A stretch of 21,843 nt of DNA from a virus, in the IMG/VR virus record IMGVR_UViG_3300018815_000013, positions 1 through 21,843 of that record. One strand, 5' to 3'. Shown one piece after another: positions 6,485 to 15,969 of the stretch. The position numbers and the translations under genes are program-made. The notes below the pieces were generated by a model, which searched no databases, had not been told where the DNA came from, and saw only the letters and a list, made by a program, of their open reading frames with translations. How positions within the stretch are numbered: position 1 is the first letter of the stretch; each line of letters opens with the position of its first letter.

Positions 6485-8341
6485 ATGAGTTCAACAACAA
6501 ATCAAGACGCCAATCTTACAATTAATCAGCAAGGCTATGCTGCATTTGATGCCACATCATTAAAGCAGTTAATTATTGACAGGCTCAACAACGGCACACT
6601 CTTCACAGATCAAAACTATGAGGGGAGCAATATTTCAGCAGTTATTGACATTGTTTCCTATGCTTACCATGTGCTCTTGTTTTATCTGAACAGGACAGCA
6701 TCTGAAAGCTTGTTCAGCCAGGCAACACTTTATGAAAACATAAGCAAAATTGTAAAGGAATTAAATTACAAACCCATTGGGTACCAGACTGCACTTTTAA
6801 GTTTTGTGGCCACTGCTTCAAAACTTCTCATCAAAGATACATACACCATTAAAAGATATTCTTACTTCACTGTGAATGGTGTTAGCTACAGTTTCAATAG
6901 TGACGTTACTTTTGTTAAAAACACGGACACCGACGAAGCATTAACACTCTTCAGTGACAACAATTTGCTGTATCAAGGTGCGTATGTAGAATACCCGCTG
7001 TACAATGCCATAGGCGATGATTTTGAGGCCCTCACTATAACCTATGTGGCAAATAATGCAAATCAAAAAATTGACCATTTTAACATTGATGTGTATGTGA
7101 AAGAAAAAACAACTGGCAAGTATTACAAATATGCTGAAACATCGTCACTGTTCTTGAATGATTCCAACGCGCGTGTATTTGAAAAACGTTTTGATGAAAA
7201 TGAAAGATATGAAATTAAATTTGGCAATGGCATCACAGGCAGAAAGTTACAAGCTGGGGATCAAGTAGCAATATATTTCTTACAAACAGATGGTACACAA
7301 GGTGAGATAGACATTGGCATCTTAAATTCAAACAAGTTATTTTTGTACAGTTCTTTGCGGTACAACAGCATCATAGCTGATACTGTATCTGAAAATCTGC
7401 TGCTCTTGGACGACAATCAAACCAAATACCTCACATTTTCTAACACTGACCCATCCACAAGCTATCAGGACAAAGAATCAGCCGAGCAAATCAAATCAAA
7501 TGCACCCAAGATTTACAATTCACAATACAGACTGGTTACTGCTAGTGACTATGAGGTGTTCGTAAATAGAAACTTTGCAAACATTATAAGCTCCACAAAA
7601 GCTGTTAATAACTGGGATTACTTAAACGGGCATTTCCGATACTTTTACGACTTGCAGTTGAACAAACCCAATGATGATTCACGTGTTCTATTGAACCAGA
7701 CTCGTTTTGCTGATACTTGTGATTTTAACAATGTGTACATATATGGCATTCCACGATTGGAAAGAATCACCTCACTTACACAGCGAACAAATTATCTCAA
7801 CGCTGCACAAAAAGAACTGCTGCTCAATCAATTGCAAAACTACAAGACACTCACAGCAGAAGTAATAATAACTGACCCTGTGTATGTGGCTGTTGATTTT
7901 GGAATAAGACGGGCAGGTGAAACGTTGTCTCCTGATATAACCAACGATTGCAAGCTTGTGATAACCAAGAATGTATTGTCACAGATTGATAACCAAACTA
8001 TTAAAAACAATGCATACAACATTATAAAAACATTCTTTGACTCCAGAAACAATAGCCTGGGCATATTATTTGATATAAACGACATCACATCCCAAATTTT
8101 TAATATTGCAGGTGTGGAAGATTTTTATGTTGAGAGAACAGATGAACAGGGCACGTTTACTGTGCCTGGCTTAAATTTTCTGTTCTGGAATCCTGTGTAT
8201 CCAGATGGTGATACACAAATCATTGCTCAGAATTATCAATTGCCGTACTTCAAGTATCCCTTCTTGAATAACCCACTTGAATTTCTTAACAAAATAGAGG
8301 TGCTCGCAACAACAAATGTTAATACAAAAATTGAGTATTAA
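6485..8341 (+). CDS. gp6: Baseplate wedge protein gp6 (gpJ-like)
   Basis: Baseplate wedge protein related to T4 gp6 and P2 gpJ, which forms the iris-like inner ring holding the wedges together. Its length of 618 residues is close to T4 gp6. The N-terminal helical region has the typical 'YEGSNISAVIDIVSYAYHVL' element (from about 45), in which the small wedge domain is followed by a 'NRTASESLFSQATLYEN' helix. The mid-region has 'YRLVTASDYEVFVNRNF' (about 348-364), equivalent to the conserved 'a...Vt..DY...v...f' motif of gpJ-like proteins. Near the C-terminus (about 529-550) is 'FDINDITSQIFNIAGVEDF', the last gpJ signature. It begins two bases after gp25 and ends two bases before the next gene, in a tightly coupled operon. 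No Shine-Dalgarno is visible at the ATG. Confidence 0.9.
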   Translation: MSSTTNQDANLTINQQGYAAFDATSLKQLIIDRLNNGTLFTDQNYEGSNISAVIDIVSYAYHVLLFYLNRTASESLFSQATLYENISKIVKELNYKPIGYQTALLSFVATASKLLIKDTYTIKRYSYFTVNGVSYSFNSDVTFVKNTDTDEALTLFSDNNLLYQGAYVEYPLYNAIGDDFEALTITYVANNANQKIDHFNIDVYVKEKTTGKYYKYAETSSLFLNDSNARVFEKRFDENERYEIKFGNGITGRKLQAGDQVAIYFLQTDGTQGEIDIGILNSNKLFLYSSLRYNSIIADTVSENLLLLDDNQTKYLTFSNTDPSTSYQDKESAEQIKSNAPKIYNSQYRLVTASDYEVFVNRNFANIISSTKAVNNWDYLNGHFRYFYDLQLNKPNDDSRVLLNQTRFADTCDFNNVYIYGIPRLERITSLTQRTNYLNAAQKELLLNQLQNYKTLTAEVIITDPVYVAVDFGIRRAGETLSPDITNDCKLVITKNVLSQIDNQTIKNNAYNIIKTFFDSRNNSLGILFDINDITSQIFNIAGVEDFYVERTDEQGTFTVPGLNFLFWNPVYPDGDTQIIAQNYQLPYFKYPFLNNPLEFLNKIEVLATTNVNTKIEY

Positions 8342-8343
8342 AA

Positions 8344-11300
8344 ATGGCTTTAATTAATACAAATGAACTTTACATCAAAGTTTTAGATTATACTGGCACA
8401 CCATCATTAAGCACATATGCATTGCCACAGACACCCCTAACATTTGTACCTGATTATTCTGTAGTCCAACTACTATCCACTGTTTCGTTTGTATCTTCAC
8501 TCACATCTTATACAAACACATTCTATATTCCTGATGGAAACGATTACTCCAATATTAAAATAAGATGGGATTTTGGTGACGGAACGTACCAGATAAGCCC
8601 CACCGGTACACATGCATACAATTACCCTGGCACATACAAAGTAACATTATATCTCATTAATGAGAATGGTGAGAGCTTTAAAAACAATTTCATAGTCAAT
8701 GTGACTGTTGCAAATTATTTGCAAGATGATTGGAAATTCTCTCCTTACCAAAACTTCATAATTGATATACCTGCAGGCAGACTATCTGATAAGATTACAA
8801 TCAACAGACAGAATAGTTGGCAGACTTACAATGCACTATCTGGCACTGGCTACACATTCAACCTGTATGCCAGCGGCTCTGGCACATATTATTATGATGT
8901 TAAGAATTATTATAAAGATAAATGGGCACACTTAAAAAAGTTCTTTAAATTTATTAAGAAACAAACAATCAACAATCTATTACAGGATGTTATCATAAAC
9001 AACATTGAAACATCCAATACTGAAATTTATGCAAAAAAATTAGCTGGCGGTATATCTGTTTGTAGTAAGAATGATACAGGTGCCTTTTTTGTGGGTACAA
9101 CTGGCAGTGCAGAGTTTTATTATACTGATGATAGCAATAAGAACAACACATCTACTAACGATCCTATCTTCATATATGCAAATCTAGACACAAGTAAATT
9201 TTATGATAGCTTAGGAAATGCAGAGCAAGCATATGTCAATCTTACCCCGCTAGAGTTGAGCTACTTGAACACCATGCCTGCAGTATTGCCCATCATCAAG
9301 ACCAGATACAATCCTGCAGCTGCGCTCACTATAACGTCCAATGGATTGGACGGTGAAGGTGAATCCACCATCAACAGCTTTGCACTCAACAAGACTAGCT
9401 TTGCAAATACCAAGATACCGTTCGTTCTCAAGTTAAAAGATCAAGACAACTACACAACAAAAAGTTACCCCTACCTGTCATCAACTAATATTGCTCCACT
9501 CACTTCTTACTATTTCAATATAAACCTGCTGGACGATAACAATACAATTGTACCTTCTGTATCATTCTACAAAACAGATTTTGAAAAAGAAATTTTCCAG
9601 TCAGGTGGATTCTACAGAGGATACCTGGTGTGTGATACAGAGGTTCAAAATGCCAAGCTATCTGCTTCTGTGTACATAGATGATATACCAAACTTTGAGC
9701 AAGACACTGCATTCATTTTTTACTCACAACCCTACACCCATTACATACCCAGAATATTTTCAACCACCATGTACAGCAAGGTGCTAAACACACCATTTGA
9801 ATCAACCAACACCACATACGACTTTCTGGACACAATTGACAACAGAAGCATATTCACAATCACACAAATACCTTCTTCAAATAATGTCAGCAATGATTAC
9901 TGCTTTTGGGCTGCAGATTCTGATTCTGATCGCTTGCTAAAAATGGATTACAACGGTGGTATCATTGCCACAGTAAATCTTTCTGCTGCCATGTTGAGCA
10001 ATGGTACTGCTGTTGATTTGCGCAACATATATGGCAGTGCTTCACCTTGCAGCATTGCCTTGGATAACAATAACAATGCTTTCGTGACACTATTTGATAG
10101 TGGCTCTGTTATTCGGATCAACAACATAACAAATTTAATTGACAGAATCGGCATACCACCGGTCAGTGCCATCGGAACTAACACTTTCTTAATATCATCT
10201 GATTATACAAGCAATCAAGGCTGGGTAGGTGAGTTTACTCTCTTACCGGCAAGTGTGGATGTGGATAAAGATGGCAATGTTTATGTGGTGTATACACACC
10301 CACTATCTACAACTCTTGTACGCTTTGATAACGAGTTGAATTACAAGAAAAAAATTACAGGATCGTTTAGTATCACAGATTATGCACAAAAGATTATCAT
10401 TGACAGGAACAATAACATCTGGATGGCCACAACTCGAAAAGAAAACAGTTCCACAGGCAGTGTAAACCTGTCAGGTAAGAATGATCTTATTTGGCTACTA
10501 AAAGATACTGGAACTGCTTTTATACCAACCTTAACCACATTTGCAGGGTTCAAGCAAATAAGTGACATCACAGTGGATGGTAATCAAAGCTGTTGGGTAT
10601 CACATGATGTATCAACAGTGACAAAACTTGAATACAATCAACTCACCAGGGAGTTTGCACGTCACGATTTCAACATGGGTGAAGTGTATGGTAACTCTAC
10701 AGATTACTTGCAGAGCATTGAAGGCATCTCTTGCAACTCATTGAATGAGATTGTTATTATCAATAATTTTGATTTAAAAATATACTTTCTTGATGCAACT
10801 GCTACAACTCAACCCACTTTAAGCAGCTTGAAGCAAATACAACTACAGTCAGCACCAAATAATTTCATGGAATATCCCATCTCTGCTTATTATGATAGTG
10901 TATATCAAGCAAATGGTGATTTTTTAGGATACAACTGGATTAATAAGTATTATTATTCTGCTGCTAATACCAGAATCATCACCGGCACATCCTCTACGTT
11001 CAGCATTTACCCTGCATCTGGTTACAATTTAATATTCAAAGAAAATGAAAACTTTGATGGTGAGGGCATGTATAGAAATTTTGCATTAATGGAAACACTG
11101 CAAGATAAGAATGTTTTTTTTGACGACTTTTTGGGCAAAATCGTTGGCAATCAGCAGTCCAATGCAAACAATGCATTATTAAAAAAGATCTATGAGAAGA
11201 TTTCTAATTTCTCTGACAACATTGCAGCTGTAGACACATGCAATGTTGATTCATTAATCTCCAAATGCAACATGTTTGATGTCGCGTATGAAAACTACAG

Positions 11301-11844
11301 CTACCCATACCCTGCATCACTCAAGCGTGTCATTGATATCATAAGCATCAAGCGAAATAAATTATTTGGTAGCTTAAACCAAAGTAATTATAGCTTCTCA
11401 AGCAATTCAGACGACTTTAACCTGGGCAGTATATTGAACCTGACAACTGATACTTTTTCTGCAACTGAAATCCTCGTGGCAAGAGAGAAATTCTCCAACA
11501 TCTACAAACCTGTTAATACAACCATCATCAATGGATATTCTGCTACTGACATAATTCCGCTAGCAGAGTTTACATATGATTGGGGTTGGGGGCTTGTAGC
11601 TCCGCAAGGCTTGTCAGGTTTGAATATAGGCGGTTACTATGATTTCTACCGTCTTAGTCTTACTAATCAACCAATCTACGACAATATCATTGATTTTGCT
11701 AATAAAAATTCTAACATCATATTCAATCTCAGCACTTATGATGATTTTTATGGTGAGGGTGGCATCATGGATCAAAATATCACATATGCTTTCACTAATG
11801 GCTTGAGATTAATCTCCAGTGCAATGAACGTATATTACAATTAA
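8344..11844 (+). CDS. Large baseplate-associated protein with PKD domain and NHL-like propeller
   Basis: A 1166-residue virion protein directly downstream of gp6, where T4 has gp7, but with a different architecture. Residues about 46-122 form a PKD domain: WDFGDG (75-80), then 'HAYNYPGTYKVTLYL' (90-104), the two defining strands. Residues about 125-510 are beta-rich. Residues about 510-830 hold repeated blades of the NHL/six-bladed-propeller type, each with an 'ia.D..nn.yv' pattern, for example 'IALDNNNNAFVTL', 'VDVDKDGNVYVVY' near 637, 'IIIDRNNNIWMAT' near 682 and 'ITVDGNQSCWVSH' near 738. The C-terminal ~330 residues include a helical stretch and may attach to the baseplate. PKD and propeller domains commonly mediate protein or glycan contacts, so a peripheral baseplate or adsorption role is inferred. 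No signal peptide is present. No obvious ribosome binding site. Confidence 0.82.
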   Translation: MALINTNELYIKVLDYTGTPSLSTYALPQTPLTFVPDYSVVQLLSTVSFVSSLTSYTNTFYIPDGNDYSNIKIRWDFGDGTYQISPTGTHAYNYPGTYKVTLYLINENGESFKNNFIVNVTVANYLQDDWKFSPYQNFIIDIPAGRLSDKITINRQNSWQTYNALSGTGYTFNLYASGSGTYYYDVKNYYKDKWAHLKKFFKFIKKQTINNLLQDVIINNIETSNTEIYAKKLAGGISVCSKNDTGAFFVGTTGSAEFYYTDDSNKNNTSTNDPIFIYANLDTSKFYDSLGNAEQAYVNLTPLELSYLNTMPAVLPIIKTRYNPAAALTITSNGLDGEGESTINSFALNKTSFANTKIPFVLKLKDQDNYTTKSYPYLSSTNIAPLTSYYFNINLLDDNNTIVPSVSFYKTDFEKEIFQSGGFYRGYLVCDTEVQNAKLSASVYIDDIPNFEQDTAFIFYSQPYTHYIPRIFSTTMYSKVLNTPFESTNTTYDFLDTIDNRSIFTITQIPSSNNVSNDYCFWAADSDSDRLLKMDYNGGIIATVNLSAAMLSNGTAVDLRNIYGSASPCSIALDNNNNAFVTLFDSGSVIRINNITNLIDRIGIPPVSAIGTNTFLISSDYTSNQGWVGEFTLLPASVDVDKDGNVYVVYTHPLSTTLVRFDNELNYKKKITGSFSITDYAQKIIIDRNNNIWMATTRKENSSTGSVNLSGKNDLIWLLKDTGTAFIPTLTTFAGFKQISDITVDGNQSCWVSHDVSTVTKLEYNQLTREFARHDFNMGEVYGNSTDYLQSIEGISCNSLNEIVIINNFDLKIYFLDATATTQPTLSSLKQIQLQSAPNNFMEYPISAYYDSVYQANGDFLGYNWINKYYYSAANTRIITGTSSTFSIYPASGYNLIFKENENFDGEGMYRNFALMETLQDKNVFFDDFLGKIVGNQQSNANNALLKKIYEKISNFSDNIAAVDTCNVDSLISKCNMFDVAYENYSYPYPASLKRVIDIISIKRNKLFGSLNQSNYSFSSNSDDFNLGSILNLTTDTFSATEILVAREKFSNIYKPVNTTIINGYSATDIIPLAEFTYDWGWGLVAPQGLSGLNIGGYYDFYRLSLTNQPIYDNIIDFANKNSNIIFNLSTYDDFYGEGGIMDQNITYAFTNGLRLISSAMNVYYN

Positions 11845-11856
11845 ATAATACACAAT

Positions 11857-14800
11857 ATGTCTGATATTTTAGAGAACAATATACTAGCAATAACAGTAAG
11901 TGACTCTATTGTTGCAGGCACTACAAACAATGCTGTAGATTATACTAAGCCACTTTCATTCACTGAGTGGTTGGTGCGCACAAACCCAACTGAAACAGAC
12001 AACTCATATTTAATTAGTCAGTATAAAATGTATTTGCTCGCTTGGTACAAGACCAAGAATTTAGATACAAAAAATACAGAAGATTTTGTAAGATCTTCTT
12101 TCATATCACTTTTACGAGAGATTTTATTGAATTATTCTACCTTAGAAGAGCGAAGATTTGTAAGCAATGCAGATTTTAATAATGACCTGGAGCTGTACTC
12201 AGTTTTGCCCTTCTTTGTTAAAAAGATAAAAGAGATTTGCAATTACTATGCTCTATTAAGACAAAACGTCAGTTTTAAAAAATACGAAAATAGCTTGAAA
12301 GGATCACAGGGCGGTGTCATTTCGGTATTAAAGAATGCAATTTATAAGAATCTACAAGCTACACAAATATCATCAGCAGAATCAAATCTACTCAATTTAT
12401 CTGCAATTAAGAACAATTTAACTCTGGAAATTAAGGAACTATTTGATGACTCTCAGTACTTTGACTTGAACCCTGCTCTGCCTGCTACAACATACAACCC
12501 CACGTTCACTTCACAATTTTATTCTTCAAATCTCAACGAACTGGACGCTACACTGTACACTAATTTTGATCAAAGCATCATTGATGCAATAAAGACTTAC
12601 CCCTTCTTCTTAAACGATTTTAAGACACCATACTCAATCAATGTGCAAGTGCAGGCCACTGATCTGGCATATCTCAGAGACAAAGACTTCATCAATCAAA
12701 TTAATAATCAAGATAAAACTAACTTGAACCTTAATCTTGAAAAAGAGTTGATAGAGAAATTTATCGGTACTGATTATTACTATGTTAGCACAGGCTCCAC
12801 CATAACTGACTTCACATCTGGTGTACTGTTTCAAGCACAAGACAAGGCAGCCAATTCGCAGAACAAGCGCTTTCCTTCTGTTGCATCTGTGCAAAATGAA
12901 GAGAATTTAAAAACCATACGAGAAATAGGCGGTTTCTTTCTACCAGATAGACTTGGTGTCTTAAATTTCAACAATTTCAAATACACTGTGCAAATTGACG
13001 AGGCACAATTGGAACCTAACAAGATTTATATTTTTCCTGACCCATACAAATATGGTAATATTTCAAATCTCTCTCTAACGGATTTTGAGAGCCCGTTGAT
13101 TTACGAAGAAGATGTCACCTGGATGCACTATAATAGATCAGCTCAATTTCTCTTTGGTAATGTGGTAAGTAATCCCTTGTACAAAGATTTCTACGCATAC
13201 CACAGCAGAAGTCAAACAGTTGGTTATCAGCCCTATGGCATGTCTCGAGATATTGATAGCACTGAATTTTTTGAAGGCTCAGGTAAAGATGTGTGGGCAA
13301 ATTCTGATGTGTTTCCTGTGATTGAAAACGTGCTACCTCTGCAGGATCGTCAATTTAATTTATTAGCAATAAACAAGACTCTCATCAAATACAAGAGTGA
13401 TATTTACAGCAACAATTATGGATTATTTAAAGAAATTAATCCTGTAGGTGTGGGACCAGATGGTAGCAATCAAGGAGATTTTATTTCAGCAGACGAATTA
13501 AATTTCTTTAATTTTACAGGTGGACGTGGTGGTCTCAATGGCACAGGACGCAAAGGACTCACCTACAATCAATTTGATGCAATAAGATCCACACGAAAGA
13601 AACCATGCATGATACTGGATGGTTATTTATTTTTTGACATTGATGATGGGTACAACTTCAATTTTGCAATTCCTAATGCTGCAAAAAGAGTGTCTGGTGT
13701 ATATACACGCACCATCACACAGATACCACCTGGCAGTGGATACTTCACGTCTGGACCAGGTATTCTTTCTGCATCACCCACCCCATATGCTAATTATAAT
13801 ATTGGATACCCCTACTCTGCACCACCCACTTTCAAACCACTGCCTACACCTCTGTTGCTTGTGGCATATGGTAAAGGGCACTTCATACCTGATGATTTTT
13901 GTGATGTCAACACAGTAAATTATTGCTTGCTGTTGGATTGTGTAACATTTGTGGATGCACTGAGCAATCTCCGGTTGGATGTATCATCAGATTCATCTGC
14001 ATGGTCCACATCTGTGCCTGTGTATTACAGTGAATTGCTTGAAAGCAGCTTGACAACAACTTATACTAAGCCCAACAATGTAGAGAGAGCTACGTTCTCT
14101 TACACATACCCTGCATCTGCACAAGTTATCCAAGAGCTCAACGGTTACAGGTTCAATCTGCAAGGCCAGACACCTTGTGCTGTAACCAACAGCAACACTT
14201 CACCTGCAGCAGATTATAATCTTGACAACACAAGCTTTGTGAACTTGCCTGTGCCACCTGCCTATGCAACACAAGTGCAAAACCTCACAACCAATAGCAT
14301 AGGAAGTAAAACGATCTATTCTGGACGCAACGAGATTGTGGGTGAAATGTACTATAAAAACGCCAATACTTCACGAGTGGATTTGATACAGAATGCATTA
14401 TCTGCTGTGTTTATGAAATACCCTGTTGAAGTTCGAGACAGTGTCAATAATGGCATCATAAATTTTGATTTAATCTATAATGTCATTTTCATTGAAACTG
14501 CCGATTACTATATTGTGGACAAACTAGATTATAATTATGAAGAAAATGCTGTGGAACCGTTCAACAGTGATAAGAATTTCCTATCTACTTTCATAGTAAA
14601 CAAGAGCGTAGAAAAGATAAGCAATATTTTCTATAACGAAAAATTAAATGAAGCTGTATTCACAAGGCTGGTCTTGCTGCCCACCATGAGTGCAAGCAAT
14701 CTCAAAATCATATACCCTGAAATATATAAAATAGACATTACCAATCCAGTATTAAAAAAGCTGTACCCTAACTTTGATTTGAATTATAACAACTTGTCAA

Positions 14801-15684
14801 GCTTCATTCACATTGATGCAGATACAAACATAGACCGTATTGACAAGCCAATCATGACCTATAACGAGGATTCAAAAACATACCTCATAAATTATCTGGC
14901 CAAAGACAGTAATAATGTATTTTTTAATGTTTTTGAAGAATTTCAAATTAAAAACAGCGATGTAATTTTTCTGCAAATGGTGTTCCACAAACCAGAATAT
15001 CTCATCAAAGACTACAATTTTACAATTGTTAATTCTGCAACTGCTCTGCAAAGCAATTCAATTGCAGGTGTGCTCTCTTCTTATCAAAACATCAATACAC
15101 ACACATATTGGTTCTGCATGTCCACTGAACCTGTTGTCATTGTGCCAGAATATGTAGCATGTTTATATGGTGTAGTGTTTGTACCAGTGGTGACACCGAC
15201 ACCCACCCCCACTATCACTCCCACACCTACCCCCACACCATCCCCCACACCTGCACCCACACCTACGGTGCCACCTTGGATCAACGCTTGCAGTACTTAC
15301 AGCGTAGAAGTTACTGGTGCGGGCACACTCGCTGCAGATGGCATATATGTTCTTTCTGCTGGCGATACAACGTTCTTCAGCCCAACTCCACAGTTTACTG
15401 TGTTCTATCAATCAACTAGTGATTCTCGTTTCTTCTTAATTGGTAACAACAGCTATCCTGACAATAGTACCATATTCAAAGGAGCCATACTCTCCACTCT
15501 CTCAGCTGCGAGTGAAAACTTCACACTTATGTATACAAGCACAGGCCTGATGCTGGATTATGCATGCGTCCCATATGGAACATATGATGCAATTGGTGGT
15601 ATTGACCCTGTATACCTGGAAACACAAAACTTATCAGGCGTACCCCCATATCCCACAGTTTCATTCTACAGCATGACACAATAA
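11857..15684 (+). CDS. Giant baseplate/fibre protein with Thr-Pro stalk and C-terminal distal domain
   Basis: The largest protein in the window (1275 residues). The N-terminal region contains 'LREILLNYSTLEERRFVSN' (86-104) and 'KKIKEICNYYALLRQN' (122-137), a helical pattern I associate with large wedge proteins in marine T4-like phages, in the gp7/gp8 position. Identification with gp7 is inference. The long middle is beta-rich with many Tyr/Asn and aromatic residues. At about 1111-1139 is a Thr-Pro stalk (repeated TP, with ITP, SPTP and APTP variants), followed by a separate ~130-residue C-terminal domain rich in Ser, Thr and aromatic residues, with two Cys. The architecture is base, rigid stalk and tip, which suggests a receptor-binding or decoration tip. 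The stop codon lies inside the late-promoter-like element of the next gene. Confidence 0.82.
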   Translation: MSDILENNILAITVSDSIVAGTTNNAVDYTKPLSFTEWLVRTNPTETDNSYLISQYKMYLLAWYKTKNLDTKNTEDFVRSSFISLLREILLNYSTLEERRFVSNADFNNDLELYSVLPFFVKKIKEICNYYALLRQNVSFKKYENSLKGSQGGVISVLKNAIYKNLQATQISSAESNLLNLSAIKNNLTLEIKELFDDSQYFDLNPALPATTYNPTFTSQFYSSNLNELDATLYTNFDQSIIDAIKTYPFFLNDFKTPYSINVQVQATDLAYLRDKDFINQINNQDKTNLNLNLEKELIEKFIGTDYYYVSTGSTITDFTSGVLFQAQDKAANSQNKRFPSVASVQNEENLKTIREIGGFFLPDRLGVLNFNNFKYTVQIDEAQLEPNKIYIFPDPYKYGNISNLSLTDFESPLIYEEDVTWMHYNRSAQFLFGNVVSNPLYKDFYAYHSRSQTVGYQPYGMSRDIDSTEFFEGSGKDVWANSDVFPVIENVLPLQDRQFNLLAINKTLIKYKSDIYSNNYGLFKEINPVGVGPDGSNQGDFISADELNFFNFTGGRGGLNGTGRKGLTYNQFDAIRSTRKKPCMILDGYLFFDIDDGYNFNFAIPNAAKRVSGVYTRTITQIPPGSGYFTSGPGILSASPTPYANYNIGYPYSAPPTFKPLPTPLLLVAYGKGHFIPDDFCDVNTVNYCLLLDCVTFVDALSNLRLDVSSDSSAWSTSVPVYYSELLESSLTTTYTKPNNVERATFSYTYPASAQVIQELNGYRFNLQGQTPCAVTNSNTSPAADYNLDNTSFVNLPVPPAYATQVQNLTTNSIGSKTIYSGRNEIVGEMYYKNANTSRVDLIQNALSAVFMKYPVEVRDSVNNGIINFDLIYNVIFIETADYYIVDKLDYNYEENAVEPFNSDKNFLSTFIVNKSVEKISNIFYNEKLNEAVFTRLVLLPTMSASNLKIIYPEIYKIDITNPVLKKLYPNFDLNYNNLSSFIHIDADTNIDRIDKPIMTYNEDSKTYLINYLAKDSNNVFFNVFEEFQIKNSDVIFLQMVFHKPEYLIKDYNFTIVNSATALQSNSIAGVLSSYQNINTHTYWFCMSTEPVVIVPEYVACLYGVVFVPVVTPTPTPTITPTPTPTPSPTPAPTPTVPPWINACSTYSVEVTGAGTLAADGIYVLSAGDTTFFSPTPQFTVFYQSTSDSRFFLIGNNSYPDNSTIFKGAILSTLSAASENFTLMYTSTGLMLDYACVPYGTYDAIGGIDPVYLETQNLSGVPPYPTVSFYSMTQ
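15181..15273 (+). repeat. Thr-Pro coding repeat tract 1
   Basis: Low-complexity C/A-rich DNA encoding alternating Thr-Pro near the C-terminus of the 1275-residue protein. The plus strand is almost free of G, with C3-C5 runs separated by short spacers. Related tracts occur at 15868-15965 and 16978-17350, giving three dispersed copies of similar sequence within about 2.2 kb. Confidence 0.85.
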
Positions 15685-15687
15685 ATA
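15680..15687 (+). promoter_or_regulatory. Late-promoter-like AATAAATA before 91-residue gene
   Basis: AATAAATA fits the NATAAATA late core and spans the TAA stop of the upstream gene. It ends five bases before the ATG at 15693, so a T4-like start site would coincide with the A of the start codon and give a leaderless message. No Shine-Dalgarno is visible. Confidence 0.5.
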
Positions 15688-15692
15688 ACTAA

Positions 15693-15968
15693 ATGGCCAC
15701 CTTGCCCTATGTATATGCCGAATCGTTATCAGGCTCTGTAAAATATCTTGGAGAATGTTATGTTGCAACTGGTAACAGTGGCATTATTAATGCCAAAAAA
15801 GAAGAGTTTGTAGATGCACTAACATGTGACACTTGTTTGGGCCAATCACCGTTTCCTCTGCTTTCACCCACCCCTACCATCTCTCTGACACCGGACCCCA
15901 CAAGAACCCCCACCCCCACCCCCACACCTACAGTGACACCCACGGTGACACCTACACCAGCCCCATAA
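15693..15968 (+). CDS. Small protein with CxxC and C-terminal Thr-Pro tail (possible 5' part of lectin gene)
   Basis: A 91-residue protein not recognised as a known family. Residues 1-57 form a small module with one Cys in a strand (Glu-Cys-Tyr) and a Cys-Asp-Thr-Cys pair near 46-49. Residues 58-91 are a Ser/Thr-Pro tail that stops abruptly in 'VTPTPAP'. The next gene begins one base after the stop, in the +1 frame, and starts immediately with a lectin-type domain. It may therefore be a separate short virion protein, or the N-terminal head and stalk of one larger fibre interrupted by a one-base shift at the C4 run (15961-15964). The DNA for its tail contains the strongest G-quadruplex motif of the window on the template strand. 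Confidence 0.7.
   Translation: MATLPYVYAESLSGSVKYLGECYVATGNSGIINAKKEEFVDALTCDTCLGQSPFPLLSPTPTISLTPDPTRTPTPTPTPTVTPTVTPTPAP
15868..15965 (+). repeat. Thr-Pro coding repeat tract 2
   Basis: C-rich DNA encoding the Ser/Thr-Pro tail of the 91-residue protein. It includes three C5 runs in a row separated by single A residues (15907-15923) preceded by C4 (15896-15899). The second half uses the same ACACCCAC/GTGACACC word pattern as tract 3, pointing to shared origin by duplication or recombination. Confidence 0.85.
15896..15923 (-). promoter_or_regulatory. Canonical G-quadruplex motif on the template strand
   Basis: The minus strand carries G5-T-G5-T-G5, a seven-base loop, then G4. That is four runs of at least four G with loops of 1, 1 and 7 bases, satisfying the usual G3-5 N1-7 rule. 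The plus strand could form an i-motif. It lies in the template strand of the 91-residue gene, so it could impede RNA polymerase or replication. It may also simply reflect codon choice for Thr-Pro. Confidence 0.55.
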
Positions 15969-15969
15969 T

